DNA of 64,000 bases, taken from assembly GCF_002813775.1 (NCBI RefSeq), contig NZ_CP020370.1:2505501-2569500 (forward strand), in the 5' to 3' direction. Positions 37,536-45,835 of the stretch are shown piece after piece. A program made the position numbers and the translations under genes. Numbering within the stretch: the first letter of the stretch is position 1; the number at the start of each line of letters is the position of its first letter. This DNA comes from Candidatus Thiodictyon syntrophicum. Its GTDB lineage: Bacteria > Pseudomonadota > Gammaproteobacteria > Chromatiales > Chromatiaceae. Below the pieces are notes generated by a model. The model searched no databases, was not told the DNA's origin, and saw only the letters and a list, made by a program, of their open reading frames with translations.

Positions 37536-40500
37536 ATGCTTGAGATCTACCACAGCAACCGCCTCGAGGTCCTGCTGGACCACCTGGTCGCGGTGCTCGA
37601 CCGGCCGCCCGCGGACCCCTTCGGCGAGGAGTTTCTGGTCGCCCAGAACCAGGGGATGGCGCGCTGGCTGGCGCAGGGGCTGGCGCAGCGGACCGGGATC
37701 GCGGCCAATCTGCGCTTTCCGCTGCCGGCGCGCCTCGTCTGGGACCTGCTCGGGTGCTGGTTCGCGGACCTGCCGCCCCAATCGGACTGGGACAAGGACC
37801 GCCTGGTGTGGCGGATCTTCGCCTGGCTGCCGCAACTGGTCGCGGACCCCGCCTTTGCCGAGCCCGCCCGCTACCTGGTCGGCGAGCCGCGGGAGCTCAA
37901 GACCTACCAGTTGGCGCGGCGGGTGGCGGACCTCTTCGACCAATACCTGGTCTATCGCCCCGAACTGGTCCTTGAATGGGAGCAGGGGGCTAGCCTCAAG
38001 CCCGACCAGGACCACTGGCAGTCCCGCCTCTGGCGCCTGCTGGCCGCGCAGATCCAGACGCCCCACCGCGCCGCCCTGTTCGCCCGCCTGGACCGCGCCC
38101 TGACCGAGGGCGTTGCGCCCCGCACGCCCCTGCCGGAGCGCGTCCTGGTGTTCGCCCCCACCGCGCTCCCGCCCATCTATTGCCGGGTCCTGGTGGGGCT
38201 CGCCGGGCTGATCCCGGTCCATCTGTTCGTGCTGAACCCCTGTGACCAGTATTGGGCCGATATCGTCGATGAGGGGCGGCAGGCGCGCGGGCGCGCCCGC
38301 GCCCTGGTCACCGGGACCCCGGACAGCACCGCGCTCCTGGATCTCGGCAACCCGCTGCTCGCCTCCTGGGGCCACGGGGGCATGGGCTTCCAGGACCAAC
38401 TGATCGAGATGGGCGGGGACGAGATCCCGGACTTCCGGGAGCCGGACCAGGGCTGCCTGCTCGGCCTGATCCAGGGCGACATCCTGGCCCTGCGCGACCG
38501 GCGCAGCCCGGACCCGGCGCACCGCACCCCGCTCGACCCGACGGACGACTCGATCCAGGTCCAGGCGTGCCACGGGCGCCATCGGGAGGTCCAGGTCCTG
38601 CACGACCGGCTGCTGCGCTGCTTCGCGACGCTGCCGGGGCTCAAGCCCCGGCAGATCATCTGCATGGCCCCGGACATCGACAGCTATGCCCCGCACATCG
38701 ACGCGGTGTTCGGTGCCGCGCCGGCCGTGCGGCGCATCCCCTGGTCCATCGCCGACCGGCGCCTGTCGGCCGAGCAGCCGCTGCTGGGCGCGGTCACGGA
38801 ACTGCTCGGGCTGCCCAACTCCCGCCTGGGGGCGGCGCAGGTGCTGGACTGGCTGGAGGTACCGGCCATCGCCCGGCGCTTCGCGATCGAGCCGGCGGAT
38901 CTCGCGCGCATCCGCACCTGGGTGACCGAGACCGGGGTGCGCTGGGGCCTGGACGCCGCCATGCGCGCCGACCTGGACCTGCCGGGCGAGGACGCCAACT
39001 CCTGGGCCTGCGGCCTGCGGCGCCTGTTCCTGGGGCTGGCCCTGCCGCCGGGCGACACCCTCTACCGCGGCGTCCTGCCCTACCCGGACCTGGAGGGCGC
39101 CGAGGCGCTGGCCCTGGGCGGGCTCCAGGAGTTGATCGAGACCCTGGGGCACTGGCGCCTGGCCCTGGCCCGCCCGCGCACCCTGGCGGACTGGGCGGGC
39201 GCCGTCAACCGCCTGCTCGCCGACCTGTTCGAGCCGGACGAGGACGAGGAGGACCTGCTCCAACCCCTGCGCGCCGCGCTCGACCAACTCGGGCGCAACG
39301 GCGCCGCGGCCGGCCTCACGGCCCCGGTCGGGCTCGACATCCTGCGCGCCGAGGTCGGTGCCGTACTGGACGCCGCCACCCCCGCCCAGCGCTTCCTGAC
39401 CGGCCGGGTCACCTTCTGCAACATGGTCCCGATGCGCAGCATCCCAGCGCGCGTCCTGTGCCTGCTCGGCATGAACGGGATCGACTTCCCCCGCGACCAG
39501 CGCCCCCTGAGCTTCGACCTGATGGCCGCCGCCCCGCGCCGCGGCGATCGCGCCCGCCGGGAGGACGACCGGCACCTGTTCCTGGAGGCTGTGCTGTCCG
39601 CCCGCGAGCGGCTTTATCTCTCCTATCTGGGCCGCGACCAGCGCGACAACGCGGTGCGGGTCCCCTCGGTGCTGGTCGACGAACTGCTCGACTACTGCCG
39701 CGGCGCCTTCCGCTTTACCGACGGGGTCGACCTGCTGGAGCGTCTGCTGGTGCGCCACCCGCTCCAGCCCTTCTCGCGGCGCTATTTCGACGGCGCCGAC
39801 CCGCGCCTGTGGAGCTACCGGGACGACTGGTGCCGCGCCGCCCAGGCCGGGCGCACCCCCGGCTCCGACTGCTTTGCCCCGCTCACGGCGGCGCCGGACG
39901 CCGCCCGGGAGACGGACGCGCCCGTGCCGGAGTTGGAACTCGATGACCTGATCCGCTTCCTGCGCCTGCCTGCCGAGTGGTTCCTGACCCGCGGCCTGGG
40001 TCTGCGCACCCCGCAGGACGAGGCGGCCGTGGCCGAGGTCGAGCCCTTCGTACTCGACGGCCTCACCGGCTGGGGCCTGCGCCAGCGCCTCCTGGCCCTG
40101 GCGGGGGAGGGCCGGCCCGACAGCGAGGCGCGCGCCCTGGTGCTGGCCGGCGGCGATCTGCCCCACGGCGCCGCCGCCGAACTGCTGCTGGACGCGCAGG
40201 CCGGGCGGGTCGCGGCCTTCCGCGACGGGCTGGCGCCCTATCTGCGGGACCTGCGCCCGCCCCTGGACCTGGGGCTCGCCATCGGCGGCCTGCGGCTCGT
40301 CGGCTGGGTGGATGGGGTCACGGGCGGGGGGCGGGTCGCCTGGCGGCTCGGCCGGCAGCGCGCCCAGGACCTGGTCGCCCTGTGGGTGCGGCACCTGGTG
40401 CTCAACCACCTGGCGCCCGCCGGGGTCGAGCCGCGCAGCACCCTGATCACCGAGAGCCAGGACCAGCGCACCGGCGCCTTCGGGCTTGCCGTGCTGACCC

Positions 40501-40799
40501 TGGAGCCCGTCCAGGGCGCCCTTGGGCACCTGGAGCACCTGCTCGCCCTGTTCCAGTTCGGCCAGTCGGCCCCCTTGCCCCTCTACCCCGAGACCTCCTG
40601 CGCCTTCGCCCGCTCCGGCTGGGACAAAAAGACCTGGGACGCCTGGGAGGGCGGCTTCGGCGGCGGCTCCGGCGAGTCGCAGAATTGGGCGGTGCGCACC
40701 GCCCTGCGTGGGCGCGACCCCATCGACCAGACCTTCGAGGCCCTGGCCCACCAGGTCTTCGACCCCCTGTTTGCCGCGATCCAGGACGACGGCGACTGA
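37536..40799 (+). CDS. recC: exodeoxyribonuclease V subunit gamma (RecC)
   Basis: This is the 1087-residue RecC subunit of the RecBCD helicase-nuclease, which holds the complex together and reads Chi. The start MLEIYHSNRLEVLLDHLVAV is family-typical, followed by FGEEFLVAQNQGMARWLAQG and FPLPARLVWDLLGCWF. Inactive helicase-like regions follow (VQACHGRHREVQVLHDRLLR; VTFCNMVPMRSIPARVLCLL; LYLSYLGRDQRDNAVRVPSV). The C-terminal nuclease-like part ends in LYPETSCAFARSGWDKKTWD. Length is close to the E. coli protein. No recB or recD follows directly: recB begins 11.3 kb downstream on the same strand, with accessory genes in between. Confidence 0.96.
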   Translation: MLEIYHSNRLEVLLDHLVAVLDRPPADPFGEEFLVAQNQGMARWLAQGLAQRTGIAANLRFPLPARLVWDLLGCWFADLPPQSDWDKDRLVWRIFAWLPQLVADPAFAEPARYLVGEPRELKTYQLARRVADLFDQYLVYRPELVLEWEQGASLKPDQDHWQSRLWRLLAAQIQTPHRAALFARLDRALTEGVAPRTPLPERVLVFAPTALPPIYCRVLVGLAGLIPVHLFVLNPCDQYWADIVDEGRQARGRARALVTGTPDSTALLDLGNPLLASWGHGGMGFQDQLIEMGGDEIPDFREPDQGCLLGLIQGDILALRDRRSPDPAHRTPLDPTDDSIQVQACHGRHREVQVLHDRLLRCFATLPGLKPRQIICMAPDIDSYAPHIDAVFGAAPAVRRIPWSIADRRLSAEQPLLGAVTELLGLPNSRLGAAQVLDWLEVPAIARRFAIEPADLARIRTWVTETGVRWGLDAAMRADLDLPGEDANSWACGLRRLFLGLALPPGDTLYRGVLPYPDLEGAEALALGGLQELIETLGHWRLALARPRTLADWAGAVNRLLADLFEPDEDEEDLLQPLRAALDQLGRNGAAAGLTAPVGLDILRAEVGAVLDAATPAQRFLTGRVTFCNMVPMRSIPARVLCLLGMNGIDFPRDQRPLSFDLMAAAPRRGDRARREDDRHLFLEAVLSARERLYLSYLGRDQRDNAVRVPSVLVDELLDYCRGAFRFTDGVDLLERLLVRHPLQPFSRRYFDGADPRLWSYRDDWCRAAQAGRTPGSDCFAPLTAAPDAARETDAPVPELELDDLIRFLRLPAEWFLTRGLGLRTPQDEAAVAEVEPFVLDGLTGWGLRQRLLALAGEGRPDSEARALVLAGGDLPHGAAAELLLDAQAGRVAAFRDGLAPYLRDLRPPLDLGLAIGGLRLVGWVDGVTGGGRVAWRLGRQRAQDLVALWVRHLVLNHLAPAGVEPRSTLITESQDQRTGAFGLAVLTLEPVQGALGHLEHLLALFQFGQSAPLPLYPETSCAFARSGWDKKTWDAWEGGFGGGSGESQNWAVRTALRGRDPIDQTFEALAHQVFDPLFAAIQDDGD

Positions 40800-40824
40800 G
40801 CGCCCGGACCGGCGCGGACCCTGC

Positions 40825-40914
40825 GGGAGCGGTCTTCAGCCGCGACCAGGCGCCGCGGCAACCCGCGACGCCGAGTCAACTCGCGAGGCCCGGTCGCGGC
40901 TGAAGACCGCTCCC
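40825..40914. repeat. REP-like inverted repeat (copy 1)
   Basis: Perfect 23-bp arms GGGAGCGGTCTTCAGCCGCG+ACC and complement are separated by a 44-nt loop. Related copies occur at 45358-45451 and 51242-51311. It lies immediately after recC. Confidence 0.88.
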
Positions 40915-40954
40915 ACGGAGGACGCTACGGTAACCTGCGACCCTGAGGCAGGTC

Positions 40955-41093
40955 GTAGGGTCCGCTGTGCGGACCTTCCGCCGCGAGGTTAGCGCGGGAT
41001 TCGGTCCGCACAGCGGACCCTACGGCGACCTCGCGCCGTAGGGTCCGCTGTGCGGACCAGCGATCTCGCGCCATAGGGTCCGCTATGCGGACC
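40955..41093. repeat. four-copy GGTCCGC...GCGGACC palindrome cluster
   Basis: A 21-bp unit, GTAGGGTCCGCTGTGCGGAC(C), occurs at 40955, inverted at 41003, and again at 41038 and 41073 (the last with a CTATG centre). Each unit is itself a near-palindrome. The cluster fills the leader region of the TIR-STAND gene. Confidence 0.88.
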
Positions 41094-41163
41094 AGCGACC
41101 TCGCGCTAAGCCCAGTCGGTTACAATCCCCCGCAACACCCCATGTTGAGACCAGGACAGGCCC

Positions 41164-44100
41164 ATGTCCGACGCACCGCCCGCTCGGCCGCTCGAACTGT
41201 TCATCAGCTACGCGCACGAAAACGAGCCGGTCAAGGACCGCCTGCTGAAGCACCTGGCGACCCTCCAGCGCCAAGGCCTGGTAAGCACCTGGACCGACCG
41301 GGCCATTCCACCCGGCAGCCGGTGGCGAGAGGAGATCGAATCCGCCATGGCCCGCGCCGACGGCGCCATCTTCCTGGTCGAGGAGCACTTCCTCGCCTCG
41401 GGCTTCTGCATGGATGTCGAGGTCCCCGCCTTTCTGGAGCGCCGGGCGGCGCAGGGAACCCTGATCCTGTTCGTCCTCACCCAGCACTGCAACTGGCCGG
41501 CGATCGACTTCATCCGCGCCACCCAGATGCTCCCGCGGGACGCCAAGCCGATGCGCGCCTTCCGCCCGCAGGCACTCGCCTATACGCATGTCGTGCAGGA
41601 GATCGGCAAGGCGTTGAGCCGCCACCGCGCCGCCCACTCCGGACCCGCCCCGCAGCCAGTCGTCGGCACCCTGGAGACCCGGCAGTCGGAACAGCCGGCC
41701 GACGACCTGACCCAACGCCTCGCAAAGGTCCTCGCGCGCCTGCCCGGCCGCACCGACCGCCTCTTCGGCCGCGAGCGCGAACTGGCCCGGCTCGACGCCC
41801 AACTCGGCACCGCAAATGGCGCCCGGCGCGGCGTCCTGCTCTGCGTCGCCCCCGGCGGCATGGGCAAGTCCGCGCTCACCCGCTGGTGGCTCGAACACCA
41901 CGCCTGGCCCGCCGGTACCCGCTTCGTCGGCCACTCCTTCTACTCCCAGGGCAGCCGCAACCAGAGCACCAGCGCGCGCGGCTTCCTGCTCACCGCCCTG
42001 GCGGGGCTCGGGTGGGAGCCCACCGGCGGCGGGGCCGAGGCATCCGACTACGACCTGGGCGAGCGGCTCGCCCAGACCGCCGCCCGCGCCCCGGCGGACG
42101 CGCCCATCGTCCTGCTGCTGGACGGACTGGAGCCGCTGCAACAGGCGTCCACCGACCCCGACATCGACGGCAGCGTCAAGGCATCGCCGACGGGCCCGGC
42201 TTCATCCAGTTCGATCTCAATGCCCTGCGCCCCGACGGCGCCCGCGCCTTGCTCCAGTCCCGCGGGGTCGCCGGCAGCCCCGACGAACTGGACGCCCTGG
42301 CCGAGCGCTGCGACCGGCACCCGCTGGCCCTGACCCTGGCGGCCGAGTTCGCCCACACCTTCCTGGACGACAGCGCCGCCGCCTTCCTGGGGTGGGATTG
42401 GCCTGGGAGCGCGGGCGTCCCGCCCGCGCGCGGGCAGGATCTTGCCGGGGCGCGTAAGAGCATCGAGGACCTGGGGCGTCCCGCCCGCGCGCGGGCAGGA
42501 TGCCCGCGCTCCCATCCACGCGGCGACCATCATGGGCTGGTTCGACTCCGAGCTGGCCCACGGCGGTCAGACCCTGGACCGGGAATTGGTGCAGTGCCTG
42601 GGGCTCTTCGACCGCCCGGCCCCCTGGGGTGCGCTCCTGGCGCTCAAGTCCGCCGAGCCGCCCATCCCCGGGCTGACGGAAGCCCTGCGCGACGCGGACG
42701 ACCGGGCTATCGCCGAGTCACTGGCGCGGCTGCGCCAATGGGGGCTGGTCGACTGCGACCCGGCCGCGGCCGAACCGGATCTGGACGCCCACCCGCTGGT
42801 GCGCGAGCGCTTCGGCGCCCGGTTGGAGGTCGAGCGGCCGGATGCCTGGCGGGCGGCGCATCGGTGCCTGTTCGACTGGTTTCGGTTGGTGCCGGGGGAG
42901 GAGTGGCCGGATGGGCTGGATGGGCTGGAGCCGCTCTACCGCGCGGTGGGGCATGGGTGCCGGGCGGGGTTGTATGAAGCCGCGCTACGGCTCTTTCGGG
43001 ACCGCATCCGCCGCGTCAAGCAGCACTATAGCCTGTTCCAACTCGGTGCCATCTCGGCGGACCTGTCGGCGCTCGCCGGTTTTTTCCCGGCTGGCTGGTC
43101 CGAGCCGCCAGTGACCGGGGACCTGCCCGAGCCCGCCGCAACCTGGTTGATTGCCAACGTCGCCTTCTGTCTGATGTCGCTTGGCCGGCTCGAAGAGTCG
43201 TTGGGGCCGCGACAGACGGAGCGGGATCACTGGCGCGAGTCTGGCGACTGGGATAAGTTTTGTGGCTCGTCGAGCAACCTCATCGACCTTCAAACCCCGC
43301 TGGGGCGATGGGTTGAGGCCGAGCAGACTGCGCGGGAGTCAATTGAGGCGTCCTGCCGGATAGCAGATGCGTTCGAGGCCAAAGGTTCCAGGCTCGTGGC
43401 ACTCGGTTACCTCGGCCGGGTCCTGCAGGGTCAGGGTCGGTTCGCAGAGTCGGCGAGCGCCTTCGCCGAATCGGATGCGCTGGAAGCGGAACTGTCGCCC
43501 AGCCATCCGACCCTTGTTGGTCTGTGGGGATTCGACTTCGCCCAATTGCTGCTCGAGCAGGCCAAGGATAGGCGCGATCGGCGTGCGGTTGTTAATCGGA
43601 CGCGGACCTCGTTGGCGTACGACGAGCCAACCGGGCATCTGCTATCCCTGGCACTCGACCACTGCATGATCGGCCAAGCAATCGCAGCCGCAGGGGGCCC
43701 CGAATCTCATACGCAAGTCGGCGCTGCCCTGGACCGGGCAATCGCGACCATGCGCCGGGCAAACCGCGTCGACCGCATGCCCCTCCTGCACATCATCCGT
43801 GGCCAGAATGACCGCGATCAGCACCGTTTGGGGCAAGCCCAATCCGACCTGGACGCCGCCCTCTCCATCGCCCGCCGCGGCAACATGCAGACCTATCTCG
43901 CCGACTGCGCCCTACTCGAAGGCCACCTGCACCTGGACCGCCTCACCCGCCCGACCCCGGCGCCCGCGACCGCCGCGCCGATCTCCGAGCGGGCCGCCGC
44001 GGACTCGCCCGCAGGCGGTTCGGGCTTGCCTGATATCTGCGTGCCGGCACCGAGCGAGCATCCATGGCACCGGGTTCCGGCATCCTGCCGGAACGACGAC

Positions 44101-44421
44101 CAGCTAGACCGGAGCGGGTTACCAGGCCCCGACTGCGCCCCAACCGACCCACCCGCCGCCGACCCCATCCCGGACGCCGCCCGCGCCTGGGCCCAGGCCC
44201 ACGAGATCATCCGCCGCACCGGCTACGGCCGCCGCGAGACCGAGCTTTACCTGCTGGAGGCCCGCCTGCGCCACCACCAGGGCCGCCCGGACCAGACGCG
44301 CGAGGCCCTGGCCCGCGCCCGGTCGCGCATCGAGGCCATCGGCCAGTGGGGCCTCTGGCCGCGCCTCACCCAGGTCGCCGCCGAGCTTGGCGTCCAGGTC
44401 CCCGAGCGGCCCCCGGAATGA
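41164..44421 (+). pseudogene. TIR-NB-ARC-type STAND protein, frame broken twice
   Basis: The N-terminal TIR domain (about 10-135) has LFISYAHENEPVKDRLLKHL, a WTDRAIPPGSRW loop, and Glu86 in DVEVPAFLE as the probable NADase glutamate. A NB-ARC-like ATPase follows, with CVAPGGMGKSALT (228-240) and VLLLDGLEPLQQ. At about 42178 one G appears to be missing (AAGGCATC): the frame drops and the true continuation (FIQFDLNALRPDGARALLQS) is in another frame. A palindromic insertion at 42404-42514 coincides with the return to the first frame. From about 42520 a winged-helix and helical-repeat C-terminus runs to 44421. If real, both shifts kill the protein; a double assembly error is the alternative. Confidence 0.75.
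42404..42514. repeat. palindromic element inserted in the TIR-STAND gene
   Basis: The 111-bp element has outer arms TGGGAGCGCGGGCGTCC and its near-complement. Inside are two direct copies of GGCGTCCCGCCCGCGCGCGG+GCAGGAT. It encodes residues such as GVPPARGQD that match no STAND sequence. Related, shorter elements sit in frame inside the CHAT gene. Confidence 0.8.
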
Positions 44422-44459
44422 CGCCCATGATACTGGCGACGATCGCGCGAGTGGCATTG

Positions 44460-44512
44460 GTCGCGGCCTGGGGGCCGCTCCTACCGCGTAGGAGCGGCCC
44501 CCAGGCCGCGAC
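44460..44512. repeat. 24-bp perfect inverted repeat after the TIR-STAND gene
   Basis: The arms GTCGCGGCCTGGGGGCCGCT+CCTA and complement enclose a 5-nt loop. The stem is very strong but has no T-run, so it may act as a REP-like element or mRNA 3' stabiliser rather than a classical terminator. Confidence 0.85.
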
Positions 44513-44584
44513 GGGCTGCCGCAAAGCCGGTGCCTGGCGTTATGATCAGCCCCAACGATTGCTTGCAGGCATCGGTAGTCACCC

Positions 44585-44797
44585 ATGACAATCCGCAGAA
44601 CCATCGGCCGCCGCACCCAGCGCCCCATCGGCGTGGTGGCACCACCCACCCCCGCGGAGATCGCCTGGCGCGAGGCCATGGCGCAGACCCGCACCCGGGT
44701 CCCCAAGGGTGTCTTTCGCTACCCGACACACGAGGCCGCCAATGCCGATTGGGAAAAATGGCAAGCCGAACTGGTTGCAGCGACTCTTCGGCGCTAA
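44585..44797 (+). CDS. small protein preceding a nucleotidyltransferase
   Basis: This is a 70-residue basic protein (MTIRRTIGRRTQRPIGVVAP, ending in DWEKWQAELVAATLRR). It matches no family I can name. It overlaps the start of the nucleotidyltransferase-like gene by 56 bp in another frame. Small upstream ORFs overlapping a nucleotidyltransferase are typical of MNT/AbiE-like toxin-antitoxin pairs, so an antitoxin or partner role is possible. The evidence is arrangement only. Confidence 0.6.
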   Translation: MTIRRTIGRRTQRPIGVVAPPTPAEIAWREAMAQTRTRVPKGVFRYPTHEAANADWEKWQAELVAATLRR

Positions 44798-45329
44798 GCC
44801 GTTGCAGGCGCCGGGACCGGCCGCCGACGGATCGGCGGACGACTACACCCGTCCCGCCACCTGGGAGGATGTCCAGACGACCGTCCGCTTGCTCAACCGT
44901 GCGCGTGTGCGCTATGTGCTGGTCGGCGGCTATGCCCTGGCCGCCAACGGCTATGTCCGGATGACGGTTGACATCGACATCGCGGTTGCCCCCGATCCCG
45001 AAAATTCAGCCCGCTGGATCGCCGCGCTGGCCGAACTGCCGGATGGCGCGAGCAAGACCCTGAGCGGTGAATCAGACCCCTTCGAGGGAGACTATCTGCA
45101 CGCGATCCGCCTCAACGATGAATTCACGGTCGACATCATGCCCTCGGTCGCAGGGATCAGCTTCGCGGAACTGGAACGACATATCGCCTGGCTCGACCTG
45201 GACGGCGAAGCGGTGCCGGTACTGGACCTGGCGGGTCTCTTGAAGACCAAGCAGGGCGTTCGCCCCAAGGATCAGGCCGACGCCCGCATCCTGCGCGAGG
45301 CGTTGCGGCGGCTGGAGGGCAATCCGTGA
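44742..45329 (+). CDS. nucleotidyltransferase-fold protein (AbiEii/MNT-like)
   Basis: This is a 195-residue protein with the minimal nucleotidyltransferase motif: YVLVGGYALAANGYVRMTVD then IDIAV, giving GG (62-63) and the DxD pair D77/D79. Later it has LDLAGLLKTKQGVRPKDQAD, a helix seen in AbiEii-like and DUF6036-like proteins. These often form toxin-antitoxin or abortive-infection modules that modify tRNA or proteins. The start is taken at MPIGKNGKPN; an earlier start in the same frame is possible but overlaps the small gene more deeply. The module lies inside the recC-recB interval. Confidence 0.8.
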   Translation: MPIGKNGKPNWLQRLFGAKPLQAPGPAADGSADDYTRPATWEDVQTTVRLLNRARVRYVLVGGYALAANGYVRMTVDIDIAVAPDPENSARWIAALAELPDGASKTLSGESDPFEGDYLHAIRLNDEFTVDIMPSVAGISFAELERHIAWLDLDGEAVPVLDLAGLLKTKQGVRPKDQADARILREALRRLEGNP

Positions 45330-45357
45330 CTCCGTTCGCCTGCGACCCGGCCTGACC

Positions 45358-45451
45358 GTGGGAGCGGTCTTCAGCCGCGACTCGAGGCCGCGGTAACCCG
45401 CAACGCTGAGGCGACTTGCGAGGTCTGGTCGCGGCTGAAGACCGCTCCCAC
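45358..45451. repeat. REP-like inverted repeat (copy 2)
   Basis: The 24-bp arms GTGGGAGCGGTCTTCAGCCG+CGAC and complement are perfect, with a 46-nt loop. The sequence matches copy 1 after recC almost exactly in the arms and partly in the loop. Confidence 0.88.
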
Positions 45452-45491
45452 GGGGTCCCGGCCGGAGATGGAACCTTCGCCGTGACCTCCC

Positions 45492-45602
45492 CGTAGCCCG
45501 GATGGAGCGCAGCGCAATCCGGGGCGGCCCCCACGGATACACGAGTCATCCGCGGGTTGCGGCGCGGACCTGGATTGCGCTGCGCTCCATCCAGGCTACG
45601 GG
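45492..45602. repeat. GTAGCCCGGATGGAGCGCAG inverted repeat
   Basis: The left arm (45492-45523) and its near-complement (45570-45602, ending CCATCCAGGCTACGG) enclose about 46 nt. This type of intergenic hairpin is widespread in proteobacteria. It lies in the gene-free 506 bp between the nucleotidyltransferase and CHAT genes. Confidence 0.85.
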
Positions 45603-45620
45603 TCTGCGGCAAGCGCCGGC

Positions 45621-45722
45621 ACTGGGAGCGCCGCACCCCAGTGCGGCGACGCCCGCGCCAACGCCCGCGGCCTTGGGTGTGCTCGCGAGACCGTCGCCGC
45701 ACTGGGGTGCGGCGCTCCCAGT
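45621..45722. repeat. 30-bp perfect inverted repeat before the CHAT gene
   Basis: Arms of 30 bp (ACTGGGAGCGCCGCACCCCA...) are perfectly complementary, with a 42-nt loop. Each arm contains its own CGCCGCAC...GTGCGGCG palindrome. A partial copy recurs near 50384-50412 (ACTGGGAGCGCCGCGCCCCA). The rest of the 506-bp gap holds no gene. Confidence 0.88.
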
Positions 45723-45835
45723 GGGCCGAGCCCTGAAGCGCCGCACGCCCCGGGGTCGGACCCAGGCCGCCGCTTCACCAGCACCCGCAAAAGGGCTTAC
45801 TATCGGCGGAACCGGATCACACAGGGAGCCCCCGG

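Noticed and set aside
37422-40751. 1109-codon open frame antisense to recC
   Set aside because: It mirrors recC codon by codon, is Gly/Gln/Arg-rich without motifs, and is a by-product of high GC at third positions.
41085-42977. Alternative 630-codon frame over the TIR-STAND gene
   Set aside because: Only the part between about 42180 and 42480 codes for STAND sequence in this frame; the rest is Arg/Pro-rich shadow.
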